Source: Prunella strophiata | Lineage: Eukaryota > Chordata > Aves > Passeriformes > Prunellidae | Assembly: GCA_036583965.1 (NCBI GenBank) | Contig: JAZBQD010000015.1 | Coordinates: 28,652,810 to 28,716,809, forward strand | Reading direction: 5' to 3' | DNA: 64,000 nucleotides | Shown here: positions 1-13,092 of the stretch, one piece after another | How positions within the stretch are numbered: the stretch's first letter is position 1 | How the letters are laid out: each line of letters begins with the position of its first letter | Made by a program: the position numbers and the translations under genes | Notes under the pieces: generated by a model | What the model was told of the DNA's origin: nothing | Databases searched by the model: none | Seen by the model: the letters and a program-made list of their open reading frames with translations, nothing else

Positions 1-3000
1 TTTGTAATTTCTAGTATCTTAATAGTCTGGTAATACCTTGTTTCATGCTCTTTTGGATGGTTTTCCCCTCCATTTAGCATTTCTAAAAGGTGCCCTTGGC
101 AATCTGAGCTCACTCCTGACACTGCTGTGTGCTTATTAGGTGACCTTTCTCACTGGTAATGCCTTGCCTAGACCCACGAGGTTCTTCATGGATATTCTTT
201 ATATGTTTTCCTCATCCATTTCACAGTTTCATGAAGGACATATTTTAAAAATCCGAAACACATTTGAACACTGTCCCTCTCCAACTCTGATTAAGATCTG
301 CTAATATGTTAGAGTTTTTTAGCAGAAGGTAAACCATGAAATATTTGCTCCTCTCAAAGGCCAGTGTGTAGCATTCTGCAGAGAAGTGAACCTTCCCCAT
401 GCTTCACACTTCTCCTTGCCAGATCTGGAAAATCAAACTGACAGTGTCAAACTGGTTGCATTTTTAAGGCACCATTCCCCAGTAAGATTTTCATGTTGTT
501 TCTGAATAGACTTTTATTAACTGTGAAAGCCATTGGAATGAGTAACGCAAGTGTTAGCTTACAAAGAAATGTTCCTGACCAAATCTGAAAATGTTCCTTG
601 TACAGGAGCACCATGAACTCTTCTTCATCAAAAAGTCTGTTCAGTGTTAGTCTGTATTGTTCACTTATAATGTAAGTAGCTGAGATTGTTCTTCAGGCAT
701 TCAAATAAGTGGATGCTAACAAGGAATTGAAACATCCAGAAATATTATTTGATATACCTTAAATGTTGGGTAATGTTCTCTGGTGTAGAAATGCAGGTGT
801 TTGTTACAGATGTGTACACTTGGTGATGCTTCAAGATGGTTTAAGGGCACTGGAAATATTTAGGTCTATCATCTGTTGTTACAGGGGAACTTTTTCTCTG
901 CCAGATCCCATTTTATCCTCTTTTAGCTTTTTCAGACCCTACTATCAGACACTTTCAGTTAAAATCTTTAGCTGAGTGTCTTGCAGTTGTCTGAGCAATC
1001 TGCATATGCTGCATCTTACAGACCAACTGTTACATAAATATGACTTTTTTGCCACAGTGAACAGTAAGAGTGACTGAGCAATCCAGAGGGCAGATGTGAT
1101 AGGCAGTGCTTTGTGCAGGCACCAACAGCCTACAAGGAGAGTTGGGGAAAAGCTAGAGAACAAGGAGGTTCAGGGAAGAGGCTGGTACTTTTCAGCAGTC
1201 CTTTGGGAAGCAGCAGTCCTCCCTTGGCCTTAGCTGATTGATCAAGAGGAAGCCATGTGGTACCTCTGGCTCCTCTTGTCTTAGAGTCCCATCCAGTTCT
1301 TCATCCTTTTCTCTCAAGCCCATCAACTCTTTCTACAGATGTCACCCACATTCTCCAAAGTTGTACTCCTCAACCTCTATCTCCTCCAGACCCCTCTCTC
1401 CCTGCCCATTCTTACTCTGAGACCCCAAACCATTAGTGCCCATTCTTCCCTCATCTTTAGCACCTTTTGCATCTCTCCTGTTGCATTCACTTGCAACTGA
1501 GAATTCAGGTATCTGCTTCAGCTGTTCAGCAGCTTCTATTTTCTGTCTCTCTTTGTATACCAGCCCTGACATTAACATGGCTACCAGCACTCACTGCCAC
1601 TGGAACAGCCATTTTAGCTGTCCCTACATGTCTTCAGCATCCAGCTCTCCCAAGAAAAAAATAAATCAAATTTATAGCTATAATGAGGCTTAAATACAAG
1701 TAAGGGCCATGTACAGTACTTTCCATCAGTGCAGATGGGAGCATCAGAGCAGGGTTAGATGATGTGTCTGCAAAAACCTGCTGACAGTATGTGAATTATC
1801 CTGGTTTGCTGAGGATTTCTCCTGTGTGACAGCCACTCCAAACTGTAAAAAGCTTGAGGGTTGAGCACCATAGCTGGGCAGGTTTTTAATTCATTGTCAT
1901 TGTTCCCATATCATTACCCAGGTAGTAAGGGGGAGTCTGATTTGAATTTTGATAAGAACCATGTCTGAATTATCAAAATGTACTATTTTTAATCCTTATA
2001 AGGAGAACTGCCAGGATGGCTGGTGCGAGGGGATTGGAATCAGCAGAGTGAGAAAACTGAGAAGCACTGCAAGAAAAGGAAGGCAACTGAACTTAGTTGG
2101 TAGTGGTGAGAGAGAAAGTTATAATGGGGTAAGAAACTGAAAAGAAGGTGAGGCTGGCTGGATAAATGGGCTGGGACTAGGATGAGTGAGGAGGCAGTAA
2201 GTAAGAGGGGCAAGAAATATGTCTGATAGCTTTTTGTGGAATAGAAAAAGAAGAGTGGAAATACCTGGTCCGAGATCTCAGGGAGACAGGGAGAGGCCAG
2301 AGAAGTTATGATTTAGGAAATGGAGTAGGTGTAGAAAGGGAGAAAGATTGAGACCACATCTCAAGATGTGAAGAAAATGAAGACAGTATTGTGGAAAGTG
2401 AATTTGAACTGTGGAGGGCTGAAGGTTTAGGACTAACTGCATGAGAAGTATCTGACTGAGCCAATGTCTCAGCATGGGAAAGAGAAGGGGTAGGAATTAC
2501 AACAGTGATTACTTGTGGAAAGATGGATAGAAGAATGTGAGCTAGAGCATACTTCACATGAGTTTGGTTTTTTGTTTTTCTTCCACTTGGGTACCTTTAT
2601 CTTTCATCTTTTAAGCAGTTTGCCTGGCTTCTGGTGCCTGTAAGCCTAAAGGGCTATGGGGTTTTTTAGTGTTTTGTAAAATCATTGGCTAATATTTTAT
2701 ATATTTAAATATATAGTCTTTATTTTTTAAACATTTTGTAAGTTACAAAGCAATATTTAATCAAAATAGTTAATTTCATAGTTTAAACAGTGGAAAAAAA
2801 TAGAAAAATTTGCACTAAAGACTCTGATTTCTTTCATTTTCCTCTCAAGTTAAAGGAAATGCTTTACATTATAGACTGAGAAAGCAACTGGCATAAATTA
2901 CTGTATGATGACACGACTATATCTGATACAAGTTCTTAGATGACAGGAGCCACCTCTTGCAAGTTTCATTTGTCAAAGCTTACCTCTCTGTTCCATGGAG

Positions 3001-4500
3001 AAAAGGTTACAGCATTCATCTTTGATGTGATATGAAGTACATTTTACAATACAGATTATTCTGTGGATTCCTTCCCTTAAAAGGGAATGATCCTGTACTA
3101 GAATTTTTAGTGAATGCAAATTGATTCTTGCAGATAACTGTAGCAAAATTTGCAGCAAGATTTTTTTTTTTTTTGGTTCTAGTAATTAAATGTTGGCTGC
3201 TTTGGCTTTTGTTTGAATTGAGGACAAGCATGTTACTTTTTAGAAGTGATTTACAAGTAAGAAATTCTACCAAGACTCTGAATGTCCAGACTGGAACAGA
3301 ATTAGATTGAAATATTTGACACCTTTGACTGTATTCTTTTGCTGTCACAGACACAAATGCCATTGATTATTGATATCATGGTAATAGCAGAGCTTGACAG
3401 TGTCTCCACAATGGCTTGTTTGATGCTTTTCTGTGACAATTATAAAACAATTCTTGTCAGGCTTTGCAGTCACCTTCTTTTAGCAACAGGAATGAAAACG
3501 TACATGTTTCATTCAGCTGTGTCTGTGCCACTTCCAGTCAGCTGTCTGGCATCTCAATAGCCAGCAGTGAGGACACAGGGTGACAAGATCCCTGCACTTG
3601 AATGAAGCTGCCAAGGCTTGACCACTAAGTTATGGCTTTGAACAGCTCCATAAGCATAACTGGAGATATTATTTTACCCCCTAAAGATGGGGTGGACTCT
3701 CAAACTCTGCTGCTTGTACCAATCTGTTCAGTAAGTTTTTTTCCCCCAAGTGTCCATGCACACAGTGACATTAGCACTTCTGTAAGCTCCAGTTGTCCAC
3801 GGGGAATAGTCAAGTGCTTCAGGGTGTTTTTCACATCAGCATCTACTTAATATCCCCAAACTTTTTGTGTATTCATTTCCAATTTCTGCTTTAGACGGTA
3901 GTCAATGTAAAGCAGGGATTAGCTTTGGACTTCCTCAGGTGCATAAAACCTTCTGGGTTTAAGGATGTTTGCCATAGGATCTGCTAATGCACTGTTGTTC
4001 CAAAACAGTAGGTGACGATAGCTGTTGCTTAAGTTGATCATTTCACACACTCTTAAAGCATTCTGCTAAATGCTTCCAAGAATATGAGAGGCTTTTATCT
4101 GCTTTTATCTAGCAGAGCAATCTAGATCTCGGCTTCTGTCTAGCAGAGTATATAGCCCGTTTCCTTACAGAAGTATGGATTTGGCAGAAGGAGCAAAAAT
4201 ATTCTGAAAAATTATTAAGCAGATGTCACAAGCAGTAATAGCTCAGAAGAAATGACAGTGTGTTTGCTTTCTTAGTTCAAGGAAAGAGGAAAACAAATGG
4301 AGTAGGAAACAAATACAGCTGAAGTGGTAATGGGTTGATGAGTCACAAGAAGCGAGATTACATTTTCTGACAGAATGTAGCCAGCAACCTTGGAGCATTT
4401 TTTGAAGTGTTTGATTGCAGAGAACAGAGATGCTTTGAAAATCCTATTTTGAGCATTCATCCCTTATTTGAATGACTGGATGCTGTGGTAATAAATAATG
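1..4500. other. AT-rich unique sequence, no gene seen
   Basis: No coding exon, RNA gene or recognisable transposon could be supported here. The open frames are short and lack splice context or codon bias. Two composition blocks are visible: about 1250-1500 is strongly pyrimidine-rich on the + strand, and about 2010-2540 is strongly purine-rich. The rest is ordinary AT-rich avian intronic or intergenic DNA with short T and A runs. If the terminal exon at 11.1 kb is real, this stretch could be an intron of that gene; that is inference. Confidence 0.5.
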
Positions 4501-4504
4501 GATG

Positions 4505-4860
4505 AATAAAATTTAAGCCAAAAGGGACCTTCAGGTTCATCTCTCAGGACTTCACTGTATCATGAGACATGACATTTCAGCAGGTTATCCTGAACTGAAC
4601 TAGCACGTCTGTTTTGACATCTCTTCAGTTGAAGCCATCAATGGCTGAAAAGTCTCAGGGCTTGGCGTTTTTTTCCTATTAGTTCATCAATATTATTTGA
4701 AAATTGCCATTTTCATCTGCATTAGTTGGACTTTGCTTTCCTAATTATTACAGGCTTTCCCCAGACAGATTTAAGCACCTTTTAATACCAGTATTTTCTT
4801 TCTGTATAGACAGTTCAATCTTTTTAATAACAGATCAAGATCTTTACATGGTTATTCATT
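4505..4860 (-). mobile_element. Old degraded CR1/L3-like LINE fragment
   Basis: Read on the minus strand, this stretch follows the 3' part of old amniote CR1-type LINEs. The landmarks in order on the + strand are an 'aaagggacc..caggttcatct' block, a 'gacatgacatttcagc..gttatcc' block, and 'ccagtattttct' followed by 'gatcaagat'. Identity is low, with many small indels, so the copy is ancient. It is 5'-truncated and has no open frame. The boundaries are approximate. The family is assigned by memory of the consensus pattern, not by a search. Confidence 0.5.
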
Positions 4861-7800
4861 TTTATGCATGTTCTTTGTTCTCTCTTTACCAGCCTTTAAA
4901 GGAAGGCAGTCAGCAGGATACTACCCCATGACACAGCTCTCCCAGTATCTCTTCCACCATCCATGTTCTCCTCTGTGCAAAATTCACTGTACCTTTCTGC
5001 TGCCACTTTCCTTCCATCACTGCTATGTACAAAACTGGGATTTGGCCTTTTTGCCCCAGCATTGCCTAGGAGCTCATTCTGAGGGCCAGGGTGTGCTATG
5101 ATTGCTGTCTGGACCTGCTGGATGCAGGATTGTGGTCCCCATCACTACATGTGCAATGTGTGCTTCACTGCAAAAAGCCACACTACAAGATGTAGATTTT
5201 TACATAGGAATGCACTGTCTTCAGCTTGACAGGAGTCTGCTTTTTTCATCCAAATTTTCTCTGAACAAGAATTTTGTGTATACTGGCAGTTTCTGAGAAG
5301 TGTTGTGCTTTCACAGAGCTCCTTCACTGTGGGGCATCAGAGGGTGACCTGTACAAAACTCACACAGAACTGTGCTCCTTAAGCCAGCTGTAGGGCTTCC
5401 CTTTGTTGATAAAGTTGAGACCAGTGTGGGCTCAGGCAGCATCTGAGAATGCTTCAAAACATTTTTTAGAAACAAAATGAATTGTTCCACACAGAGCTTT
5501 GTTCCACACCAGCTGCACTGCTTTGCTGCTGGCTGCAGTTAGTTAGAGGTGGGTTTGCTTCTGGGGATGCTTTATCATTTCAGTATTACTAATGAGGAGC
5601 TACAGGGTGATTTTGAGTGGATTTGAAAGGTGGTAAGAATGGTGAACACAAACTCTGGAGAGAAAGTGATGGTGAATTTATTTCACTACCTTTGCTGCTC
5701 TTGTATTTTTTCTGAGGTTGATAATGTGGTGTCTTTCACATAATAAAAAAAAAAGAGAAAGTGAAAAGATTTTGAATTTTCTAAACTGTTCTGTACTGTG
5801 CTAAGGCACTGAAACAAAACCTCTTGAATAATGGATCTGAAAAACACACTTTGAAATTCTCAGTGCAAAAATGAAAGGCATCAAGACTTCTGATGGCAGT
5901 CACTGAGAGTACCATGGCTCAACTCTAACCATGTCTTTGGAGTGTTTTATATTAATTGATTTTGTATGGAAGATAATCCAGGGATTCCTTACATTGCAGA
6001 AAGCCATCACTAGATTGTGCTGGGGGACATTAAAAATAATGATGCAAAAAATGTAAAAAATCAAATTAAATTCTCTATGTTACATCCTCAGTGTAGGAAT
6101 TAAACCCCAGGTTTAAGAGTTGCCTTCCTACTCCTATCAGAAGTGCACATTCCTGAGGGGTGGGACAGAGGGCATTGAAGAATGGACAGTGGATGAGAAT
6201 GGTCATAGCCAGCCCTAGCAAGTTCATTCATCTTTGTATTGCACAGGTTATTGTTCCAAAAGGAGGCAATGGAGACTGAAAATCCTTAACAAAGTAGAGG
6301 ATATATGAGCCTAAATATTCCACTTTTGTCTCAAAATATCAGTCCTGTATTTTTATAGTATGAAATAGAAGGTAGTCTGTGAGTGCACTTTTGAAATGAG
6401 TGGGAAATACCAGCCAAGACTCAGTGAGACTCAACCATTTCTGTAATTACATTGTTATTTTTGTAGCAATGTTTCCAGGAATAGAAGCTTTGTTGCCTTA
6501 AATTTTAAACTAATAACTTGAGTAGTTTTAATAGAAATAGGACTGCTTGCTAATTTGTGATCACATGCAGTTTTAAATACTGGATAGTTTAACAAAACGC
6601 TTTAATGTCTACAACTATAATTTAGAGTTTGAATAAAGTTCTTAATGCCATTTAGTAATAAGGATGCTTCCTTTGCATGTGAAATTGCACACCTGCAAAA
6701 CTACTGTCCCATTTTCTTGGCCGAAATTGGTATAATTAGGATCCTCACTTTTAGTTATAGCCTCCTTGTTTTAACATGCTCATCACTTTCCAAGGCAGCT
6801 CCATTTGTATACCTTTTGCTGTAACCTGGAATGACTTTTAAGTTTAAAAAAACATTTTCCCCCCCCTCCAGCATTCTTAATTAGCAGGAGCTGAAATGTG
6901 TCATTCCATATCCTCCCCCTCCAGTTTTATTATGTAAAAATATTGGGGATTTTTGTTTCTTCATATATCTATCACATAGTAAAATTGCTTCAAAATTATA
7001 AGTTTAAAATCTTGACTGAAGGGTTTGGGGAGTTTTGGTTAAACCCTTTAATTTACTATTAAGATTTTGAGAGATTTAAAGCTTCAGTGCAAAAGTGAAA
7101 GGATCAGCATGGAGACCAAATTGCAATAAAAGCGATATAGACAGTCAGAAGGAAGTTTCCAAGTCGCTTGAGTCTGAAAGTGCTCACTGTTCTACTCATA
7201 TGATTAGCTAAGAGAAAACCTACTTTTTGTAAGTTAAGATACAGTGGTTTGATATTTGTATGCAAAGATAATAGGCCCTATTTTTAATGTAGTAATAGTA
7301 CATAAAATTTAATTTTTGTATTTGTTTTTCAAATTTCTTTAGCACCATTAGCTGTGTGCTTTCTCTGTGCTCTTATATCTGTGTTGCATTGGTGATGTGT
7401 GGTTGCACAGATCACCAAATAATGGTTCAAATAAGAAAAAGGATTTTAATTTTGATTATTTTCTAGTTCTTCTCCAAGACAGTTCAAAAATTACAAAGAG
7501 CACTGAAACAGTTATTTGGGTTGCCTCTAACTTAACTAAATGTCATCTTCTGGAAGTGGATGTTTGAGGGAAGGTACACCTTGTGCTTTGCCCACTCCAC
7601 AAGAGTTGGAGAGAAGCCTGCAGGTACACATGTAAAACAGAGAAAGCTTTTTGGGACCCCTGGTTCCTTGGTGGAAGTTCAGGCAAAGGTTTCTGGTGGT
7701 GCTTCAGTGGCAGCTCTGGACACTGGCTGGAGAAGGGGTCATGGCTCAGCAACAGCAGCCACTGGATTCCCACCTCTGAATGTGGATGCTAGGTGGGGTC

Positions 7801-10800
7801 CTTCCATTCAAAATTGGGGGTCCCAAAGGGTTAAAATTCATAGCTATTGTAAATAAATTCTGTGGATCAAACTTTCAGTCTACTTGCAAAATAGCTTCTA
7901 AGTTCTAGAGAAATTCTTACACCTTCATTTATGAATGTAACTAAACACCTCTGTCTGCTTCTCAATGAATTTAATACTTTTACCTGGCAGTAGGAAGTGG
8001 TACCAGGAAAACACATGGATCCTTGAGAAACACAGTGCTTGGGGGGTGGGTGAAGGTCAGTGGTACCTGCTGATGGTCACTGGATAAGATGACCTTGAAA
8101 ACCAGCATTGTTACTTAACAATAAAGCGAGTCCTTTTGCAAAGTGGAGTAAGTAGATAGTTTCTTTCCTTTTACACTGGTGTCCTGTGTCTCCTAGGCCA
8201 CTATTCCTGAAAATAATAAAATGCCTGCTTTGTTTCTGGGTCCTGCTTCAAGCTTCTGCTTTAACCATAGGATAGTTTTATCTGTTTCAAGGATGAAATA
8301 GGTAGAATTGTGGATAGAATATGATTGCTATACATAGAGCAAACTGTCATTTCCTCTTGCTCTAAAATGTGGTGGATAGACCATCACTGCATGTTGTGTT
8401 CATGTTTCTGCTTTTTCTACATCATCCACATACTCTTGTAGTGTTTTAGCTGTAGGGAACATCTGTCACAAACCCAAATGTTTATATTCATATAAATTGG
8501 CAGTTGTGTCAGCTCCTCAAAGAGATGTTCAGTCGTGATCTTTTTGTAAGCAGATGTGCTGTGACTGGAAAAGCTTCTTTAATAATTAAGTACTATTAAA
8601 GTATCTGGAATCTCTTCTGCTTACTGAAGCAGCATTGAAGATTGTGATTCTTCTTACAAAAATACAATTGCTTGGATTTTACATTACAAATATATGCTAA
8701 AGTCATGTCTGGAAATCGGAGCAAAGTTCTCTGCAGACTGTACAGTGAACAGAGCTAAAAATGGGGGAGTTGTGCTTAAGATTATTTATTTATTTGTTTA
8801 TTTTCTATAAAATTAGATGCATTCATCATGAGAAGTACAGTTTCTTCACAGATTTTCCATGTGGACTTCTCTGGTTATAAATAGTACTTTTAAAGGCTTG
8901 ATTAGAAAAAAAATTAGTTTCATGTATTCACTTGTAAAACATCACTGTAGTCAAGCAACCTGCCCAAAAGGAACTGATGCGTGATGAAAGTAATATTTTG
9001 TATTTCACTTACAAAGATGGAGCTCAATATCTCTCCCACTGTGGGCTGTCAAATAGAGAAAGGACTTCTAATTCAATTTAAACCTCATTCAGTTCCATCT
9101 CTGTAGGAATGTGTTGGACCCTGAAGGTAGTGTTCTCAGCAGCTTCCTGCTGTAGGTTGCCAGTGAGCTGCTTTTCCTGTAGGAGGAAAGTGAGAAGAAA
9201 AAGGCAGAGGGATGACTGGTCTTTAAAAATTTGTTACAGAACCACTAGTGTTAGTCTTAAGTTTTATTAGATTTAAAATATATTAAGATTTTTTAAAAGC
9301 AGCACAGAGTGCTGTAGTTCAAAGATCTGAGTTTAGTGTCAGGTTTTAATAGTTTTATGGAGTCTTTTCAGTGATGTTTTCCTCTTCTTGGCTCTACTGT
9401 ATATAGTATAGTTTCCTAGATTTCTACACAATTTGCCTGAGTTTTCAGTGCTTTTTTGTCACATGCTTTACATTTATCCTTTTACCCATTTTTTTCTGTT
9501 TGTCCAAGCCTCCTATTTTCTCATTAAAAGATACCTGCTCCTTCTTTCTGTTTCCACAGACCATTTCTCCCTCTCAGATTCCTTCTCTCCCTCTTATTTT
9601 GCCCTTTCTCAAAAACTATTCCCCCTCCCACACACATTGATAAAGGCAGTAAAGTCTGATATTTTATGCTGAAGATATTGTTAGAGATCAGGACAACTTA
9701 TGGTTAGAGGCAAAGGCAACCCATCTAGCCAGCAGCTGTCAATAAGGGGAAGGTTTGGTTCATGCTACAGCATTTTCTGGGAATTTCTCCCATATATCCA
9801 AATGGCTAAAACTACTAGTCAGCTGATCTTCATTTAAGATACTTCAATGAGGAGCTTTCCTCTTCATTCTCCTTCTTATCCCAAACTTTTTTGGGGACCT
9901 CTCTTCTCAATAAGCCTAACGAATCCTGGAAGATACCATCCACTTCAGGGTCTTATGCATTGTCTTTTGATTTCAGCAACACTGAAATGCTGCACATTAA
10001 GTTTTGTAAATAATTCTCATCAGTTGTGAAACTGTTCTGTTTTGAAATGCATATATTTCACAGAGAAAGGGACAGAATTGATCCCTTCCAGCTATTTAGG
10101 TAACAACCAAACAAAAGCTGTGTTCTGTCTTTGGTAGCTGTGCCATACTCTTCACTGCAGCAGTGGATGCAGAGATGGAAATGGTGCAACCAGACTTCCC
10201 TATTACATTTTTTTCTATTGGTAACTGGAAAATGTTTCAAACTTTCTCTTGCTTTTGCTCAAGGTAGTCAAGCTTGCTGCATCTTCAGCTCTTTATGCTT
10301 TGACTAGGGGAAAAAAAAGTACAACTTAAGCTTTCAAAAGAAAAATAGTTCTCAATTTTATTGCTGGACTTCCATCAGTAGCTCTCCAGGTGCATTATAA
10401 AACCTGCTCGTATTTTAAATATCTTCACTAATTTGGCATTGCCATCTTAACAAAGGGTCTGTTTTAAAAACACGTTGAACACTCACATCTTCTGACTTAA
10501 AAGGAAAAGAAAAGAAAAAAAGAGAGCATAAAACAATAAAACCCAAGCCTGTAGGCAGAATGTTTCAATAGTTGTGGGGTTTCTTTTTAATTATATGTAA
10601 TAAAAAACTTGCAGATGATGCCCACTCTTTGGATGAGGGGATAAGAGAAGTTCCTTGCCTGAGGCCCAGGGTTGGAAATATAAACCATAGTTAGCTGGCA
10701 TTGTACTTTTTGATAATAGCAATGTCACCAGTGATGTAATGATGACTTTTCCTCCCCTTTGATGATATGTTGTCCTGCAGATAATTATTGGCATGATAGC

Positions 10801-11100
10801 AGATGATACCGTAAAATATTTTGATGGAAGACACAAACAGTTTCCCATATAATAAACTGCTTTTTTGTAGAGTCTGCATTCCCACAGTGGGATCTGGTGG
10901 TGTCTGTTCTTCTGGGCAGGATTGTGTCAGCAGAGACTGGCTCTGTGGTGGCACAGAGTGTGTCCCAGCTAAGTTTTAGAGCTGATGACATTACAACAGG
11001 ATTGGACTTCATTGCAGTGCTTGGTTTTCTGTGGGGCTGCTACTTAAATCTGCAGTGAGGAGACAGCCTTAGGAAAGGCAAGACCAGTGTTTAACAAAAC
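4861..11100. other. AT-rich sequence, no exon confirmed
   Basis: Long AT-rich stretch with very few CpG dinucleotides, short homopolymers (for example A10 near 5746) and a small TTTA-rich patch near 8786-8810. I searched by eye for acceptor-frame-donor combinations and found none convincing. A good polypyrimidine-AG acceptor occurs at about 9541-9559, but the frame behind it closes after roughly 37 codons without a donor. It may be intronic to the exon at 11.1 kb. Confidence 0.45.
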
Positions 11101-11134
11101 TTACTTTCTTCCCCCTCTCCCCTTTTCTTCACAG
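11101..11134 (+). other. Splice acceptor (polypyrimidine tract plus AG)
   Basis: A pyrimidine run of about 24 bases with few interruptions leads into 'cttcacag' ending at 11134. It directly precedes an open frame with coding-like composition. This matches a canonical vertebrate 3' splice site and sets the proposed exon start. Confidence 0.55.
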
Positions 11135-11288
11135 AAAATATCAGAGAGGAACCCGGGTGCGCCTGAGACTGCTGGACCTTGAACTGACGTCCAGGTTTTT
11201 GGGGGCAGCCAGTGACACAACATTGCTGGAAGCTGATGCAGTGCTTTTGGGACTGGCAGAGAGCAAGCAAGCAAAGCAAAAGGAGTGA
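11135..11288 (+). CDS. Probable terminal coding exon of an unidentified gene
   Basis: After the acceptor, base 11135 completes a split codon. Fifty codons then run from 11136 to the TGA at 11286-11288. The peptide starts [17 protein letters not shown] and ends [10 protein letters not shown]. Its first half alternates basic and hydrophobic residues like a beta strand, followed by a short acidic/aliphatic helix-like segment and a charged tail. Three to four CpGs (ccggg, gcgc, acgt) sit in this short stretch although the flanking kilobases are CpG-poor, as expected for selected coding sequence. Two AATAAA signals follow. No Pfam-like motif is recognisable, and I cannot name the gene. Upstream exons must lie left of 11.1 kb, possibly outside the window. 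The alternative is a chance frame or a decayed exon; the acceptor, composition and poly(A) signals together argue against that. Confidence 0.5.
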
Positions 11289-11425
11289 ATTTACTGCAAA
11301 GAGATGCACTTTGTGCTCTAAAACTTATTACATAAATTAAATGCTTTCTCAGGAAATAAATGAAAATTTTCTGTCCACTTAGTCATGTAAAAAATGAGAT
11401 CAATAAAGTACAATAAGCACATTGT
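11289..11425 (+). other. Probable short 3' UTR with two poly(A) signals
   Basis: AT-rich sequence after the stop codon contains AATAAA at 11355-11360 and again at 11402-11407. A T-rich stretch (from about 11432) follows the second signal and could serve as the downstream element, so cleavage near 11420-11430 is plausible. The extent is inferred from these signals only. Confidence 0.4.
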
Positions 11426-12907
11426 ACCTAATTCTTGCTCCATTTTTATTCATTCATCTATTTAGTTCTTTGCCTTTAGATTTAAAGGTGAAGGTTAACT
11501 GAGCTTTTGTAGGTTAACTGAATGTGTTCATATTCTTGTATAAAGAATGTCAGAGTCCATCATACTATCCCAAAGGAATGGTGATTTTCCATGGAGGAAG
11601 TCCAAAGCTTGCTGTCGTGGTGCTGCTTTTGGGATGGTGTTTCATACAGAACAACATCAAGGGTTTCTGATTTCCAAGCTGCAGTGCAGGCTGTTTTGCT
11701 GCTGATACTGGGTTTACTATCTGTTACAGTACATCAAGCTTTTATCTCCATCTGCATGAGGAACTAGAGATTATTCTTTGCTTTAATCAGAGCTCCCATT
11801 TCCAATGCACGTGAGTAAATTTTCTCTGGTGGTTCATGAAAATGGAAAGAAGCTGTTTCAAAGTAGTTGGCCAAGTGTAGGTCTTAGTTTTCTGTAAATA
11901 TATTTAAGATAAATATAGTGGGTGTTTGAACACACCCAAAGAATTATCCTATGGTATTTCCTATATCTTTTTGGTGAATTTTTTATCAAAGAACACTACT
12001 TTTGATTTCTGATATATACAAGCCTGAATTCTGCACAGTCATTTGTGATCTGCATAGTGCCTAGCAGGTGTGCTGAGTGAAAGTGAAATTTGCCATTCCT
12101 ACCACTGAATTGCAAAAGAAAGCCTGTTTAATCTTAAAATATTTTTCCCAAATGTTGGAATGAAATGAGATTCGTTAAGATAGTATACCTTGTTTGTCTG
12201 CAGTGACTGTCCAGTGACAATGTGTTTCTTTTATATGTATGTTATTCAGCAGATTGCTCAAAATTCATCAAAACACAAGCTGTTTTAGGCATGTATTACC
12301 CAAATCCACAGACAGCTCATCTTTCTGCTGGAGCAGGCCACATGAGCAGTGATGGAGCCACTGAAGGATGGTGCATCTCCTTCTGCCTCTCATGACTGAG
12401 TACACAGATGTCTCAGTCCCAAAAGGGAAGAGGAGGTAAGGGATCCCTGAAGAAGCAGAGTGCCAAGAGACCCAGTTCCAGGCTGCCACAGCTCACACAT
12501 CCCTTCCCTTGCCTTCATCTGAGAGGTGCTTGGATAAGATGGCATCAATGCAGAAATGGGGCAGCAATTCTGTTAGATCACAGCTGGCTGGGTGGTCAGG
12601 TTGCCACCCAAGCTCTGCAAGTCTTCACATGGTCCAACAAAATTTGTTTAGCACAATATACAAAAGCTTTAACCTGTTTATAGGTTAACCATTGTAGTTT
12701 CTTTTTTAAAGGTTTTTGTATTTTTTTACACATATGAAAAAGGAAAGCTGAAGTGACCTTTTACCTAGAACTACAGCTGTATGCACAGTGGTTTGATTGT
12801 TTCTTACACCTCTGGCTAAAATAAAACCTTTGACCAAATTAATAGAAGAAAATTAATTTCCTACCTTTGCCCTCTCATAACTCTGAAACAAGAGGTACAG
12901 TGCAGAC
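11426..12907. other. Unique sequence, nothing identified
   Basis: No exon, repeat family or RNA gene recognised. The sequence is mixed AT-rich with scattered CpG-poor unique DNA and short open frames only. Confidence 0.5.
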
Positions 12908-13092
12908 ACAATCATAGAATTATTAAGGTTGAAAAAGATCTCCATGATCATTGCATCCAGCTGTTAATCCCAACACTGCCATCTTCACCACTAAACCATG
13001 TCCTTAAGTGCCACATTTACAAATTTTTTGAACACTTCCAGAGGTAGTGGTTCCACCACTTGTCTGGGCAGTCTGCTCCAATGCCTGACATC
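12908..13092 (-). mobile_element. CR1 LINE 3' fragment
   Basis: The + strand begins with 'atcatagaattattaagg', the reverse complement of the avian CR1 3' end (ATTCTATGAT type tail). It continues through 'ccaacactgccat', 'ccactaaaccatgtcc', 'aacacttccagaggtagtgg' and 'ccaatgcctgaca', the order seen in chicken-type CR1. The copy is truncated at its 5' side like most CR1 insertions, carries no coding region, and is clearly diverged. Confidence 0.85.

Noticed and set aside
9541..9672. Acceptor-like tract followed by open frame
   Set aside because: The frame closes after about 37 codons with S/L/F-rich composition from pyrimidine bias and has no donor or poly(A) signal close by.
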